Part shown: positions 35,852 to 45,374 of the stretch, one piece after another
Numbering within the stretch: the first letter of the stretch is position 1
Layout: the number at the start of each line of letters is the position of its first letter
From: Portulaca oleracea
Taxonomy: Eukaryota; Streptophyta; Magnoliopsida; Caryophyllales; Portulacaceae
Assembly (NCBI GenBank): GCA_029582165.1
Contig: CM055887.1
Span: 12,637,190 to 12,701,189, forward strand
DNA: 64,000 nt
Reading direction: 5' to 3'
Position numbers and translations under genes: made by a program
Notes under the pieces: model-generated
Databases searched by the model: none
Seen by the model: only the letters and a program-made list of their open reading frames with translations
What the model was told of the DNA's origin: nothing

Positions 35852-35913
35852 TATTTATAGCGAACTGAATTAGCATTCTATGATGAGATATTCCTAAAAG
35901 TAGTGGCATATGC
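35852..35913 (-). promoter_or_regulatory. P1BS and TATA promoter for the MIR399 at 35694
   Basis: TATA (plus-strand TATTTATA) at 35852-35859, P1BS GCATATGC at 35906-35913. Confidence 0.75.
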
Positions 35914-37517
35914 TAGAAGCCCAGGAAAATAAAAGTGTATGCTTCTTTTGTAATATCTCCATTCTCCATTTAATATCCCCATGATTGCAGAATAGGCATC
36001 ATTCAGCATCCCATACTGCTTATGCTCTCAGTTAGTTTTGTTTCACTGCATTCTGTGATGATCTAAACCTCAATGTCACTTTTTAAGTTTGAGTACTTGT
36101 ACACTTCAACTGTGATTTTTGCAATCCTTGAAGAGCCACTGACTTGTGCTAATTAGACAAAACCTCAGGGAAAGAAATACAGGGATTTTTTTCCCCCCCA
36201 CATAAAGGAAATAGTTGCAAAAAAGGAACCTTTCTGTATTTCTCAGCAATTTCTGTATGACTCTTTCAAAAATTCCAAGACTCTGAATGTTCTGTGCCCT
36301 CCTAGCAAGCAAGAATATATAATAATGACTAGCATGAGATATCTATTTTCATTTTCAAGCGTTTAGATTTATACCAGTTGTTATTACTCTTTTTTTGCTC
36401 AAAGTTCAGCATATCTGCAACCTTGAGACTTGGATTCAGTTACGGGTGATGCTGAAAACAGTTTCAAGATAGGGGTATGACACCATTTCTTCCCATAGAG
36501 GAGCTAAAATAAACTGTTTGCACAGTACATGCATGATATATTCCATGATCCGCATGAATCCTACTGTTCTTGAATCTGTTACTGCAGTATGCCAATTGCC
36601 AAGTGATGATTTCAGTAGTGAGCAATTGCACCATTGCCACCTGACTACTCTATTCTCGATGGCCCTAGCGAAGTGACTCTTGAATCAGGCTTAGTGTGGC
36701 CTCTTGTTTTTGTTTCATCTTATAAAGAGTGATGATCTGTTAATGTTAACAGCTAAGTCTGCAGCTGAAAATTGTTATGCAGTGGGTGCATCCTAGTGTT
36801 TCAATTTTCCACTCCCGTTCAGTTCTGGACGATACTGTTGTCCACTGACCAAGATTTTTGCTAATCACTGATGGCCATGACCATTGAGCATCACAGTTGT
36901 ATATAGTTTTGTCCGTCGGTTCTTAGTGATTGATCATCTTTTTTTTGTTCTAGTTTTTATGCTGGTCTTCATGATTCACTAGTAAGGTTGCTGTGTATGG
37001 CTTGAACACCTTGTGTGATAATTATTCTTTTGCTTGCAGCAATATTATCTGATTTTTTCCCCCAGATTATAAATCCAGCCCCGTTCCCTGAGCACCCCGC
37101 TCAAGGAAATTCCGGGGGGTTAGGACCTTTACCCTTGTAATTCACCAACTGCACAGAGGATGCTATTTCTATCAGCCCTAGAGTGAAACCATATAACTGC
37201 TCAAATATATAATACCAGAAAGAATTTCATGGACAAATAAGTAAATACGTTGAAGAAACTGCAATATAAATGTGATACTTTGGTGAACCATTGAACAAAG
37301 TAATAGAACTGAATTTAGCAGTTTTGTTGGCTGGTAACAGTTAAACAAAGTTTGATTTATGAATTGCCATTCACATTTACAGAGTAGAACCTGCAGTGGC
37401 AATAACCTCAAAAGATTTGCCAATGTCGCCATCATGTCACATGAGGCTTGTTTTGATTTCATGTTTTCCCATGCATTCTCTTTTTTCTGACAAATGTTTG
37501 TTTTTACATTCATTGTA

Positions 37518-37554
37518 GTCTACATGCCAAAGGAGAATCATGCTGTTATTCACC
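37518..37554 (-). pseudogene. MIR399 star arm only, mature arm deleted, block C'
   Basis: The plus strand reads CATGCCAAAGGAGAATCATGC then TGTTATTCACCAACC, the star arm and stem base of a minus-strand hairpin. The other arm is absent: sequence just to the left (ACATTCATTGTAGTCTACATGCC) corresponds to about 20.8 kb fused to 21.25 kb, so roughly 450 bases including the mature strand were removed. The promoter to the right is intact. Confidence 0.85.
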
Positions 37555-37616
37555 AACCACATTTCTTGATTTTGATCTATGACTGATTGCACTCTGTTGC
37601 ATAAATAATGGGATCC

Positions 37617-37679
37617 TATTTATATAGCAAACAATCTATACCCCACAATGAGTTAATGCCAAATACTGGTGGCATATGC
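37617..37679 (-). promoter_or_regulatory. P1BS and TATA promoter of the truncated MIR399 at 37518
   Basis: TATA (plus-strand TATTTATA) at 37617-37624 and P1BS GCATATGC at 37672-37679; still well formed although the gene lost its miRNA. Confidence 0.65.
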
Positions 37680-38420
37680 TGTACCTGGAATAATAGGAAT
37701 ACATGCTGCTAATGAGATATCCCATGATGGTAAAACTGCAAGAGAACCATTAGCCTGTGTTGCTTTGCGTGCATAAGATTTGACAAATATAAGATTACAT
37801 CTTACCCCCTTCCTTGCATACTGTTTTTAATGTTTAATTTTAAATATTTTCTTGTCAAAAATCCTGTTACACATCTATTGTACTTTTTTTTTATTTTTAT
37901 TATGGATGATTCTGGATTACAAAAAGCACATCATAAAGTGATGGTCCGTCTGCTATTTTTTCTTCTTCTTCTCTTGTTTAGGGAAGAAAATAAAAATTGG
38001 TTTACATGAAATAACATGGAATCAGGTCCTTTCTTCACCCTTATGGTGTTTACTTCCACTAACAAAACCCAACATCAATGTAGTATTTTCCTGTTGTGTT
38101 TAAATGACCAAGCAAAAACAATAGTCAAACTAACACATAAGTCATAATCCTGTCAATTTGCTTCATGGTGAAGCTACCCTGAAAAGCTTGCTTGTCATGG
38201 GTCCACACAATCTAATATTCTCTTTCTGTCTATTCAGAACACATATGCAGAAAACATATTGTGTTCTCTGTGAAGCTAGGAGTGAATTCATAATATATTA
38301 TTCCTTAGTCCTCTTCTATGGTCTTATTCTTATTTTACGAACTCGAGTTGCCAAAATATACAGAATATATCAATATGCCATATGACTTTTACTGTAATAT
38401 TAGATGGTAAAGAGAAAATT

Positions 38421-38434
38421 GTAGCATATGCTAC
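38421..38434. promoter_or_regulatory. 14-base palindrome with P1BS core, block E'
   Basis: GTAGCATATGCTAC is a perfect palindrome holding GCATATGC. Counterparts lie at 48464-48475 (GGCATATGCTAC form) and 60523-60534 (TAGCATATGCTA). All are followed by A(C/G)GACAATTCCAA. No hairpin is attached. Confidence 0.5.
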
Positions 38435-40040
38435 AGGACAATTCCAATTGAGGCTCCTATTCGTTAGTCTGTTCTTTGAAATTCTCAACTATCAACCCAT
38501 GCTGATGGGTCAATCTCCTATTTTGCCTTTTTCCAACTTTCTGAAATGTAGATGCCACTTCAGTGAGTAAGACTTTTGTGATAACTTGTGAAAATTTTAA
38601 TATAAGCATTTGGGAAGTAATTGTTATCAGTATTGCTAAACAGATCCAGACCAACTACATGACCTACGTGATTTGATTTGTAAAACATTAGTGATTCTTC
38701 CTATACAAATATTGATAGCATTTCTGTGTACAGGATTGTTAGAGAAAATGACAGTGGAGCTTGAGCTGTAATTCATTGTATGAAACACTCCCACACCCAT
38801 ATGCATTCAAGGGGAAGGTATTCCAAATGCAAATTAGACTAAATCTATGCATTAAGCTGCAGTTTACATGACATACTAAACAATCTAGCTAGGAGGATTT
38901 TCAGTAAGTGGTAACCGGTAATTATTGCAGCAGAAGTGCCTTCTTTAAATATTCAATCAACTTATATGACCCTTTTTGGATTGACAATTCCGCAACCATT
39001 CCTAGTGACCATTGTCTTTGTCTTTGTCCCCAGAAGTTTTGGTTTGCAATTATAGTATTGGTCACTGGACTGTGGTCCCTTGACATCACAGCTGCAGACT
39101 CTTTATAATTTGAGCTTATTGTCGCATTGGTTAGAAATTTGGTTTGTGCAAGGGAATTTCTCATTGATTTAGTTAATGCTTGAAATAGGAATAGCAAGAT
39201 ATTATATCATTTCAAACTCTTCCAGTTTGAGTAGTCCATGTCTTGTTCTTGCTCATAGAAGTGCCAGTCTTTACTGATTCATTACTGCATACTTTTTCTT
39301 TAGCTAAACGGGGTGTGATTTTGATGCCCTCCTTAATAGTCATAGACAGACTGACAATGAGTGATCATGGACTACAGAAACCTAAACATGCCAAACCAAT
39401 GCCCTGGCTTCCACGATAAATTCTGCTTTGTCTCCTTGATATCTGTTTATGTAGAGTTTCAGTTTTGCAGTTCATATCCTTTCTGCTTTTCACGATGCAT
39501 ACCAGGTGCTAAAGTTCTATGAAGCAAATAGAAGTCTCTTTCCTAATGTCTCAAAACTTTACTGCCAATGTTCATATTTTTCTTCTTTACTGCTGCATTT
39601 CACCATAATTCTCATATTTTCAAATTTTGGCCTCCATATAAGTAACCTTTCATATCCACTGAACTATTTATTTATCATGTCTAATCCCCCCCCCCTCTTC
39701 TCTCACCGCCAATACACTCAAGCACACACACATACGACAGCATATTATCATGTCCCATTTAAGTTAATGATAAGTTGGTGAAGTGTCTATGAAGTTCTAC
39801 CTTTGCGTGCTCTCAAAACAGTGGGAGGTTGTCAGCTTAGCCTAGTTAGATTCAATGAAAAAAGCCCCAAAACATCAATTCTTGAATTGGTTTTGGTGTA
39901 CATTTACATTAAATAAGGATCCTTTTTGATATTTTCGTATCCATCTAGGCCTCTTAACAGTCCTCTGTTCAAATGGATACAACCTGCACCATCAAATGCA
40001 ACTAACTTCAGGTGGTACTTTTGTGAATCATCATAGTGGT

Positions 40041-40141
40041 TGAGGAATTACAGGGCAATTCTCCTTTGGCATGATGAGGGAGTATGCATGTGCATGGTCT
40101 GCATGGTGCATGCCAAAGGAGAATCAAACTGGTATTCACCA
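40041..40141 (-). ncRNA. MIR399: MIR399 precursor, downstream member of the block F' pair
   Basis: The mature site is 40051-40071 on the minus strand, canonical. The star arm reads TGCCAAAGGAGAATCAAAC (40111-40129), the closest to full complementarity in the pair. The loop holds the repeated word GCATG (TATGCATGTGCATGG). There is no TATA or P1BS box between this hairpin and the next one at 40219, only about 78 bases of spacer (TTCACCAACCATGTCCC...), so the two are most simply read as one transcript starting near 40.35 kb, with this hairpin second. Confidence 0.88.
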
Positions 40142-40218
40142 ACCATGTCCCTTCTATTTGTTTAAGATCGCTTACTCGATGTAGGAAGGAATGTGGTTTT
40201 GTGAATCATCATAGAAGT

Positions 40219-40319
40219 TAGTGAATTGCAGGGCAATTCTCCTTTGGCATGACAGGGCAGTATGCCTATGCATGGTGTGCATGTGGCATGCCAAGGGAGA
40301 ATCACACTGTTATTCACCA
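40219..40319 (-). ncRNA. MIR399: MIR399 precursor, promoter-proximal member of the block F' pair
   Basis: The mature site is 40229-40249 on the minus strand, canonical. The star arm (TGCCAAGGGAGAATCACAC from 40289) is of the AAGGG type. The stem base is GTGAAT (40221-40226) with ATTCAC (40312-40317). The loop is slightly longer than in the block A-C genes and contains TATGCATGGTGTGCATG. The promoter lies about 62 bases upstream. The same pair exists at 49991/50171 (intact) and 26305/26478 (both damaged). Confidence 0.9.
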
Positions 40320-40379
40320 ACCCTTTAGCTCATATTTGTTTCTAAGCCTGCTTGCTCCAAGAAGGCATAAACTTAGACG

Positions 40380-40442
40380 TATTTATATACTACTGAGCTT
40401 ACACTTCTATAATGAGATATTCTTGGAACTGGTGGCATATGC
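40380..40442 (-). promoter_or_regulatory. P1BS and TATA promoter of the block F' MIR399 pair
   Basis: TATA (plus-strand TATTTATA) at 40380-40387, P1BS GCATATGC at 40435-40442. It is the only promoter-like module serving the two hairpins to its left. Confidence 0.75.
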
Positions 40443-41463
40443 TAAGGAGCGTGGAATAATAAGAATACATATGTTGCTTTTTGAGATCTGCAGTCAAGCT
40501 TTGGCGTAGAGAATAGGAACAAGAGGTACCCCACAATATGTTTATTCCTTGCTAGTTTTGCTCATGGCTGTGATTGCTAAACCTTTATGGTCAGTTTGCT
40601 TATTCTATGGGGATGGCCTATAAAGTGTATTGAAATAGCATGTCATACATTGTTGACAGAGAAATTTCAGATTCCCATGTGCAGTACTTTTATGCCTATC
40701 TCTAACTGATTCTTAAAAGCAAGTTATGTATAGTTGACAGAATATTTTGTGAAAAGTGTTGGAACATATTCTTGGATCATTGTGGTTATGCTATCAGTAG
40801 GAAAGATATGCTTTCCTAGCAAAAAAAGGGGACATTATTTTATGGATTTCAAATACATGTATGCTTCTACAGTAGTATTTCTATGTCTTGAAGAGGGAAA
40901 AGGCTTAGAGAAAGAGGTACAGAGCATTTTTATCACATAAAGAGACAAGTATCAGGAAAGGAAATATTCTGATTTTTCTGCAGTGTTGTGATCTTAATAA
41001 AATAACATCTGAGCTAGTATGCTGATCTTGTCCAAAGAATATCCTTTCTCTATTTTTGAACATTTTCATTACAGTTACTTTAGAAATTCAGGACTTAGGA
41101 CTTTCAATATCCTCTTCCTGGTTGTAAAAAAGCAGATTTGAATATAATTTTTGTAATATTTGTTCTTCATTTCAGCAGTTAGCTCGTAGACAAGTCATAT
41201 AGCTCATGAAAGTAAGTTTTGCAGCTAAGCATTTGTAGTCACATTCTTGACCTGAGACATTAGGATATTAGTTAAGGAAAATTCAAAGGATGTTTTCCTT
41301 GGAATAATGTAATATTATAATCACAATGCCCTGTACACTTGCTAGTGGTTACGAGTGTCTTCCTGAGCTGCATAACAGAAGAGACAATGAATTTTACTTA
41401 ATAGTTATGCTAAAAATAAAAAGTGCACAATTTGACACCTTTTCTTTACCCAGGATGTGCTGA

Positions 41464-41512
41464 GAATATACTGCTTTCAGAGCATGCTATATTTCTGCCA
41501 TCACCTATAAAA
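41464..41512 (+). promoter_or_regulatory. P1BS and TATA promoter for the MIR399 at 41557
   Basis: Single P1BS GAATATAC at 41464-41471 and TATAAAA at 41506-41512, 45 bases before the hairpin. The second P1BS of block D promoters is not present here (AGCATGCTATATTTC in its place). Confidence 0.75.
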
Positions 41513-41556
41513 GTTGCATTATACAGGCATTTGTTGGTCAGAACAGTGTTCCAATT

Positions 41557-41675
41557 GCATGGGTGCGTTACTGGGCAATTACTCTATTGGCAGTCGACCA
41601 CTCTTCTTTTAGTTCTCAAATGAGGACAGAGTAAGTTTACTGCCAAAGGAGATTTGCCCGGCAATGTCACCATGC
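41557..41675 (+). ncRNA. MIR399: MIR399 precursor, block G'
   Basis: The mature strand is 41641-41661 on the 3' arm, TGCCAAAGGAGA then TTTGCCCGG, equal to Arabidopsis miR399f as I recall it. The 5' arm is CTGGGCAATTACTCTATTGG then CAG (41571-41593). The outer stem GCATGGGTGCGTTAC pairs with GCAATGTCACCATGC. The loop is about 47 bases. Its unit 3 sister at 51509 ends CCCCG; its unit 1 sister is deleted. Convergent or divergent reading with the block F' pair is not an issue: the two promoters face each other about 1 kb apart and the genes point away. Confidence 0.9.
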
Positions 41676-41954
41676 AATCAACTTGTATTACCTTGGGTTT
41701 CAGTTTACGGTGGAGGGTTGTGTTTTTTTTTTTTAATTTTTTTTTTTGAAGATGGTGGCTTGTTTATGCATGCAAACTATGAGGTCTTTAACTGATTCTT
41801 TTACAAGCTATAGTACATCCAAATGTTTCCTTTTCCTTTATCATCCATTTATTATGCTACTTTGCGTCATTAATAATAGTGATGAACATTAGCATCTTGC
41901 AGTACTTTGGCCTATTTTGTTGCAGTCTTTTTAGGGGGTCATCTATCCCCCCAA

Positions 41955-41979
41955 CCCCCCCCCCCCCCCCAAAAAAAAA
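41955..41979. repeat. Poly-C/poly-A tract in block G'
   Basis: Sixteen C then nine A. The sister sites have C-rich but interrupted tracts (about 28003 and 51890-51917), showing length turnover at the same place. Confidence 0.85.
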
Positions 41980-42762
41980 CACTCAATTTTATGTTTTTTC
42001 CTGATAGTCTTCGTGGTAGTTTTCATGGTTCGCGGTTGTCCCCTGCTTGTAAAAAAAAATATATATATATATATTTTATTCTATGTCCTGGAATCTGTGT
42101 AGAGATTTGGAGCTTAAATAATTGATCAAAGAGAAATGCTAAACTTGCCATGGATTACTGCATGTGAACTATAATGTTCAAATCCAATATCTGAAACATA
42201 GCAATTTAGGGTGGATAAATGATAGGGAACGGTTATCCCATCAGTTTTGTATTGAAAAATGAATGATGCAGAACTCTAGATCACTTATCAAGTGTTCCAC
42301 TTGGACCATATGTCACTCTTGAGTGGACAGAATATCCCAAATTGGACAATCTGTTAATATTGTGGATGCTTATATTCTCTTCCAGTGGTAATTAAGCATG
42401 CTTTTACCTGTTTGCTTTGGTCAAGGTATTGTTTAAGGATTGTTCGTCTTATTTCAATAAGCTGCTCCAGTTAATTTCTATGTTAGCATGGGAAGAATTT
42501 CTCTGAAAGGGTTCTTCCTACTGTTCTAGGATGTTGTCTTGGATAGTAGAGCTCATGATCTTGAAGCAGAACTCGCAGATTCCAGTTCAGATGGCTCCTC
42601 TGAGCTATCCTCAAAAATCAGTTACCCTTGGGCTCTTATGATGTTATGTACATCGAGTCCACTTGGCTACTCCTCATTAGTTTCAAATGAAGCAAATGAG
42701 ACCATCCATGTATACATGAGTTGAGCTATTTGCACGAGCCTTAAGTGTTGTAAGCTCGTCCT

Positions 42763-43405
42763 TGTTGTGTTGGTGTGGATATCAACTGAGTCCACTCACT
42801 TTTGGGGATGCAGTTAGCATGGAAGCGCAAGTGAAACGGGGTCGTGATGAAGAGTTGAAGAAACCAGAGGAGATTGCAAGTAACACAGGTGGCCTGTGAT
42901 GAGGGACACGGCCATGTCCGGCCTCCAGAAAGTGGAAGTGTTGTCCACAGTTTGACCATGGTGGGTGTCACGCTCGTGGCGGCTGTGAGCAGAGGTGCTT
43001 TCATGTTTTCATCTAGGCTTTTTTGTGTTTTGCCCTAGGTTTCATACTATGAGTCCTGTTACTTGTACCCTAACTGCTGAAAGCTTAGGGGTGTGTCTTG
43101 TAGAGAGCACCACAATGGGTGTCTCCAAAAGAACACCACAAAAGGGGTCCTGAAGAGCACCACAAAGGGTCGGGGTGTATGGCTGAGAGCTAGGAGAAGA
43201 ATCCTAATAGGGTTTAGGGTTATCATTGTAAGTTCTCTGTATAGGCACTGTGACACCTAGGTTATAAATCCCTAAAGTACTAGTGCATCGTTCGTTTTTT
43301 TTTTTTCCGATTTAGGTTTTTCTATGTTAAATCCTTGTGTCAATCTTATTTGTTTTCTTGTTATTCCGCACTACTGTTTGTGGTTTTGAACTCCCGATCC
43401 TAACA
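42763..43405 (+). mobile_element. Solo LTR, 643 bp, copia-like
   Basis: Starts TGTTGTGTTGGTGTGG and ends CCCGATCCTAACA, with near-matching 5-base flanks GTCCT and ATCCT. The 3' part (TTTCTTGTTATTCCGC) is typical of plant copia LTRs. A TATA-like TTATAAATCC lies at about 43261. The block H sister near 52.55 kb reads GCTCTTTCCTTCTGAT without it. No internal domain follows, hence solo LTR. Confidence 0.65.
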
Positions 43406-43788
43406 ATCCTTTCTGATGCTAAGCTTTGAAATGAATCATGCCGCTACAATTATAAAGATACCTTGGCAAATATATTACTACTATCGCAGTTCAATGATTG
43501 ATGTCAGGAGTCAGGAGATATGCATTTTTGCCATTCGAAGAATTACCATGCTTTCGATGCACAACACTTTCTAATGTTTTCATGAAAAGAATTATTACAA
43601 GGAGATTTTCATGCTTAAATTCTTTGCAGTTGGCGAGTTCCAGCTCCTTGTTCTTTTTCATTAAAAACTGTGAATTTGAGTGGTTGAGGCCTTGATCTAT
43701 TCCTATGTGGTCAAGCAGTTTCATACGAACTTCATGAAAAGAGCTTGGGTGCAAGATTTTGTCTTTCATCTGTGTGTGTGTGTGTGTT

Positions 43789-43804
43789 GGGGGGGGGGGG
43801 GGGG
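43789..43804. repeat. GT repeat followed by 16 G
   Basis: TGTGTGTG... (43771-43787) then 16 G. Absent from the sister sequence at about 52.72 kb, which reads directly from TTTCATCTTGGGAAATTAATTG. Confidence 0.85.
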
Positions 43805-44309
43805 TGTCAACGGAGAACCCCTTGAATGAGCGGATTCAGCCTTTCACACCAATGCACCTGCCTATAGACCGTTTGGACTTGAAACTTCTGCCTGGTTCCA
43901 CCAACAATATTACTTGCAATACCTGAACTTTCCATATAGGACGACTATAATGGTTCTCTGAGGCAAAAGTACACACTTTGTGTGACATGTTCACATTGAA
44001 GATGAACAGAAATGCAAATTGTTTTGTGCAGGAACAAATTATATGAGGTGACTTCTGTACTCATTGTGAGGTCCAGCTGCATGTATCTCATGAAAGAAGT
44101 TCTATGGTAAGTTATCTTTACCTTTCCAATGCAAGCTGCTTAGCAGAAAACTTCATCTTAATGGCCTTTTAGCCTTCTCCAGAATGAGTATCAAATTACC
44201 TGGAGAGAATATTATAACAAGATTATCCCAAATTTGGTGTTTGAAGATGATATACATGTAAGTCTTGTGATGAATGTGCATTCCTTCAAACAGTAAATAG
44301 CATATAATA

Positions 44310-44902
44310 GGAGTAAATTATATTTACCCTACCTGACATTTGTGGTAATAATTTTTGCACACCCGACATTTGTGAAATAATTTTCACCTTACCTGACATT
44401 AAGTGTTCATAAATTGAAACCTCCTAAGATATTTTATAATTAATTTTTGTTGGATTTTCCAACGTAACATTAAAAAGATAAATATGAATTGACTTTTTTT
44501 ACCCTTGATATTAATTGATATGACTTTCAATTAAATATGAATTGACGTTTTTACCCTTAATATTAATTCATATGGCATTACCAGGGAAGTGTTGAAGAAG
44601 AGGAGTATGAGAGGAATCGACTGTTGGTGTTTTCTATTTGGAGTTTCGACACACCTTTTTCCATACAAAACAATGAAAGGGTCATTTAAGTCATTTCCTT
44701 CTCAATATTATTGGTAGCATGGTACATTCACATAGTCATATAGGGGCATTATTGTATTTTCTCATTTCCGATGAGAAGTAACCGGATTTTGCCACTAAAA
44801 ATCACTTTCACGCAATGTTAGGTAAGGTGAAAATTATTTCACAAATGTCGGGTGTGCAAAAATTATTACTACCAATGTCAGGTAGGGTAAATGTAATTTA
44901 CC
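44310..44902. mobile_element. MITE/MULE-like element with about 90-base inverted ends
   Basis: The left end (GAGTAAATTATATTTACCC, TACCTGACATTTGTGGTAAT, CACCCGACATTTGTGAAAT) is mirrored at 44812-44902. Flanks are CATAATA-type repeats: CATATAAT at 44301-44308 and 44903-44910. The sister at about 53.45 kb (AAATAGCATACAATTAGAC) is an empty site. The core has no coding potential that I can see. Confidence 0.75.
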
Positions 44903-44991
44903 CATATAATCAGACTTTCAGGTTCCATGAACAGGAAGTGGAAAGTGGCCAAAAGGTGAAACTAGCTGTGGAATCATAAAAAACCCACCCA

Positions 44992-45008
44992 CCCCCCCCC
45001 CCCCCCCC
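44992..45008. repeat. Poly-C run (17) followed by A-rich tract
   Basis: Seventeen C after ACCCACCCA, then AACCACCTG and an A-rich stretch to about 45045. The words CAGACTTTCAGGTTCCATGAA before it and CAGACTTTTCAGGTTCCATGAA after it form a short direct duplication (44911-44932 and 45061-45081). Confidence 0.85.
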
Positions 45009-45269
45009 AACCACCTGAAAAAAAAGGAAAACAAAGAAAAAAAAAGCTATCTGAAACAATCAGACTTTTCAGGTTCCATGAATGAGCCTTCTGACCTCTG
45101 TTGCCATTGATAAATTACTACAGTTAAATCTTGAAGGGGGTGACACTTGCATTTTTCCTTTAATAAGCCATGTAGGCTTCTTACGAGTTCTCTGTTTGAA
45201 TGGATGCATCTTGAGTACTATAAAATGTGCCCACTCGTGCGTGCGCACACACATAGAGTAGGTCATAAT

Positions 45270-45374
45270 AGTGAATTGCAGGGAAATTTTGTTTGGCATG
45301 ACAAGCAGTATGCCTAGTGCCTGTGCATGGCCTGCATGTTGTATGCCAAAGGAGAATCATACTGTTATTCACCA
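45270..45374 (-). pseudogene. Decayed MIR399 hairpin, block F unit 3a
   Basis: The star arm is well kept (TGCCAAAGGAGAATCATAC from 45343), but the mature site at 45279-45298 reads CAGGGAAATTTTGTTTGGCA on the plus strand, with the CTCC core gone. TATA (45505-45512) and P1BS in the form GTATATGC (45561-45568) survive but lie farther away because about 80 bases of leader are duplicated (CTAAGACTGCTTGCTC region, 45400-45490). The loop is enlarged by a repeated TGCCTGTG-type word. Confidence 0.85.

Larger units (their letters stand above)
28560..45170. repeat. Duplicated unit 2 of the MIR399 cluster (A', B', C', E'-H')
   Basis: Order by eye: A' 28.6-33.65 kb, B' 33.84-37.5, C' 37.5-37.7, E' 37.7-39.9, F' 39.9-41.06, G' 41.1-42.45, H' 42.5-45.1. 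Block D is missing between C' and E'. Insertions unique to this unit are 31001-32532, 33459-33623, 42763-43405 and 44310-44902. Confidence 0.78.

Noticed and set aside
40219..40319. Reading the block A-C and F hairpins as plus-strand genes with the arm TGCCAAGGGAGAATCACAC as the mature miRNA
   Set aside because: The TATA and P1BS boxes all lie on the right-hand side, the conserved arm is the other one, and only the minus strand gives the canonical miR399 on the usual 3' arm.
42539..42724. Paralogous short frames at 42539-42724 and 52331-52546 as a small protein gene
   Set aside because: They are similar only because block H is duplicated. The C-terminal ends differ, there are no start-context or domain clues, and the frame is not longer than chance allows.
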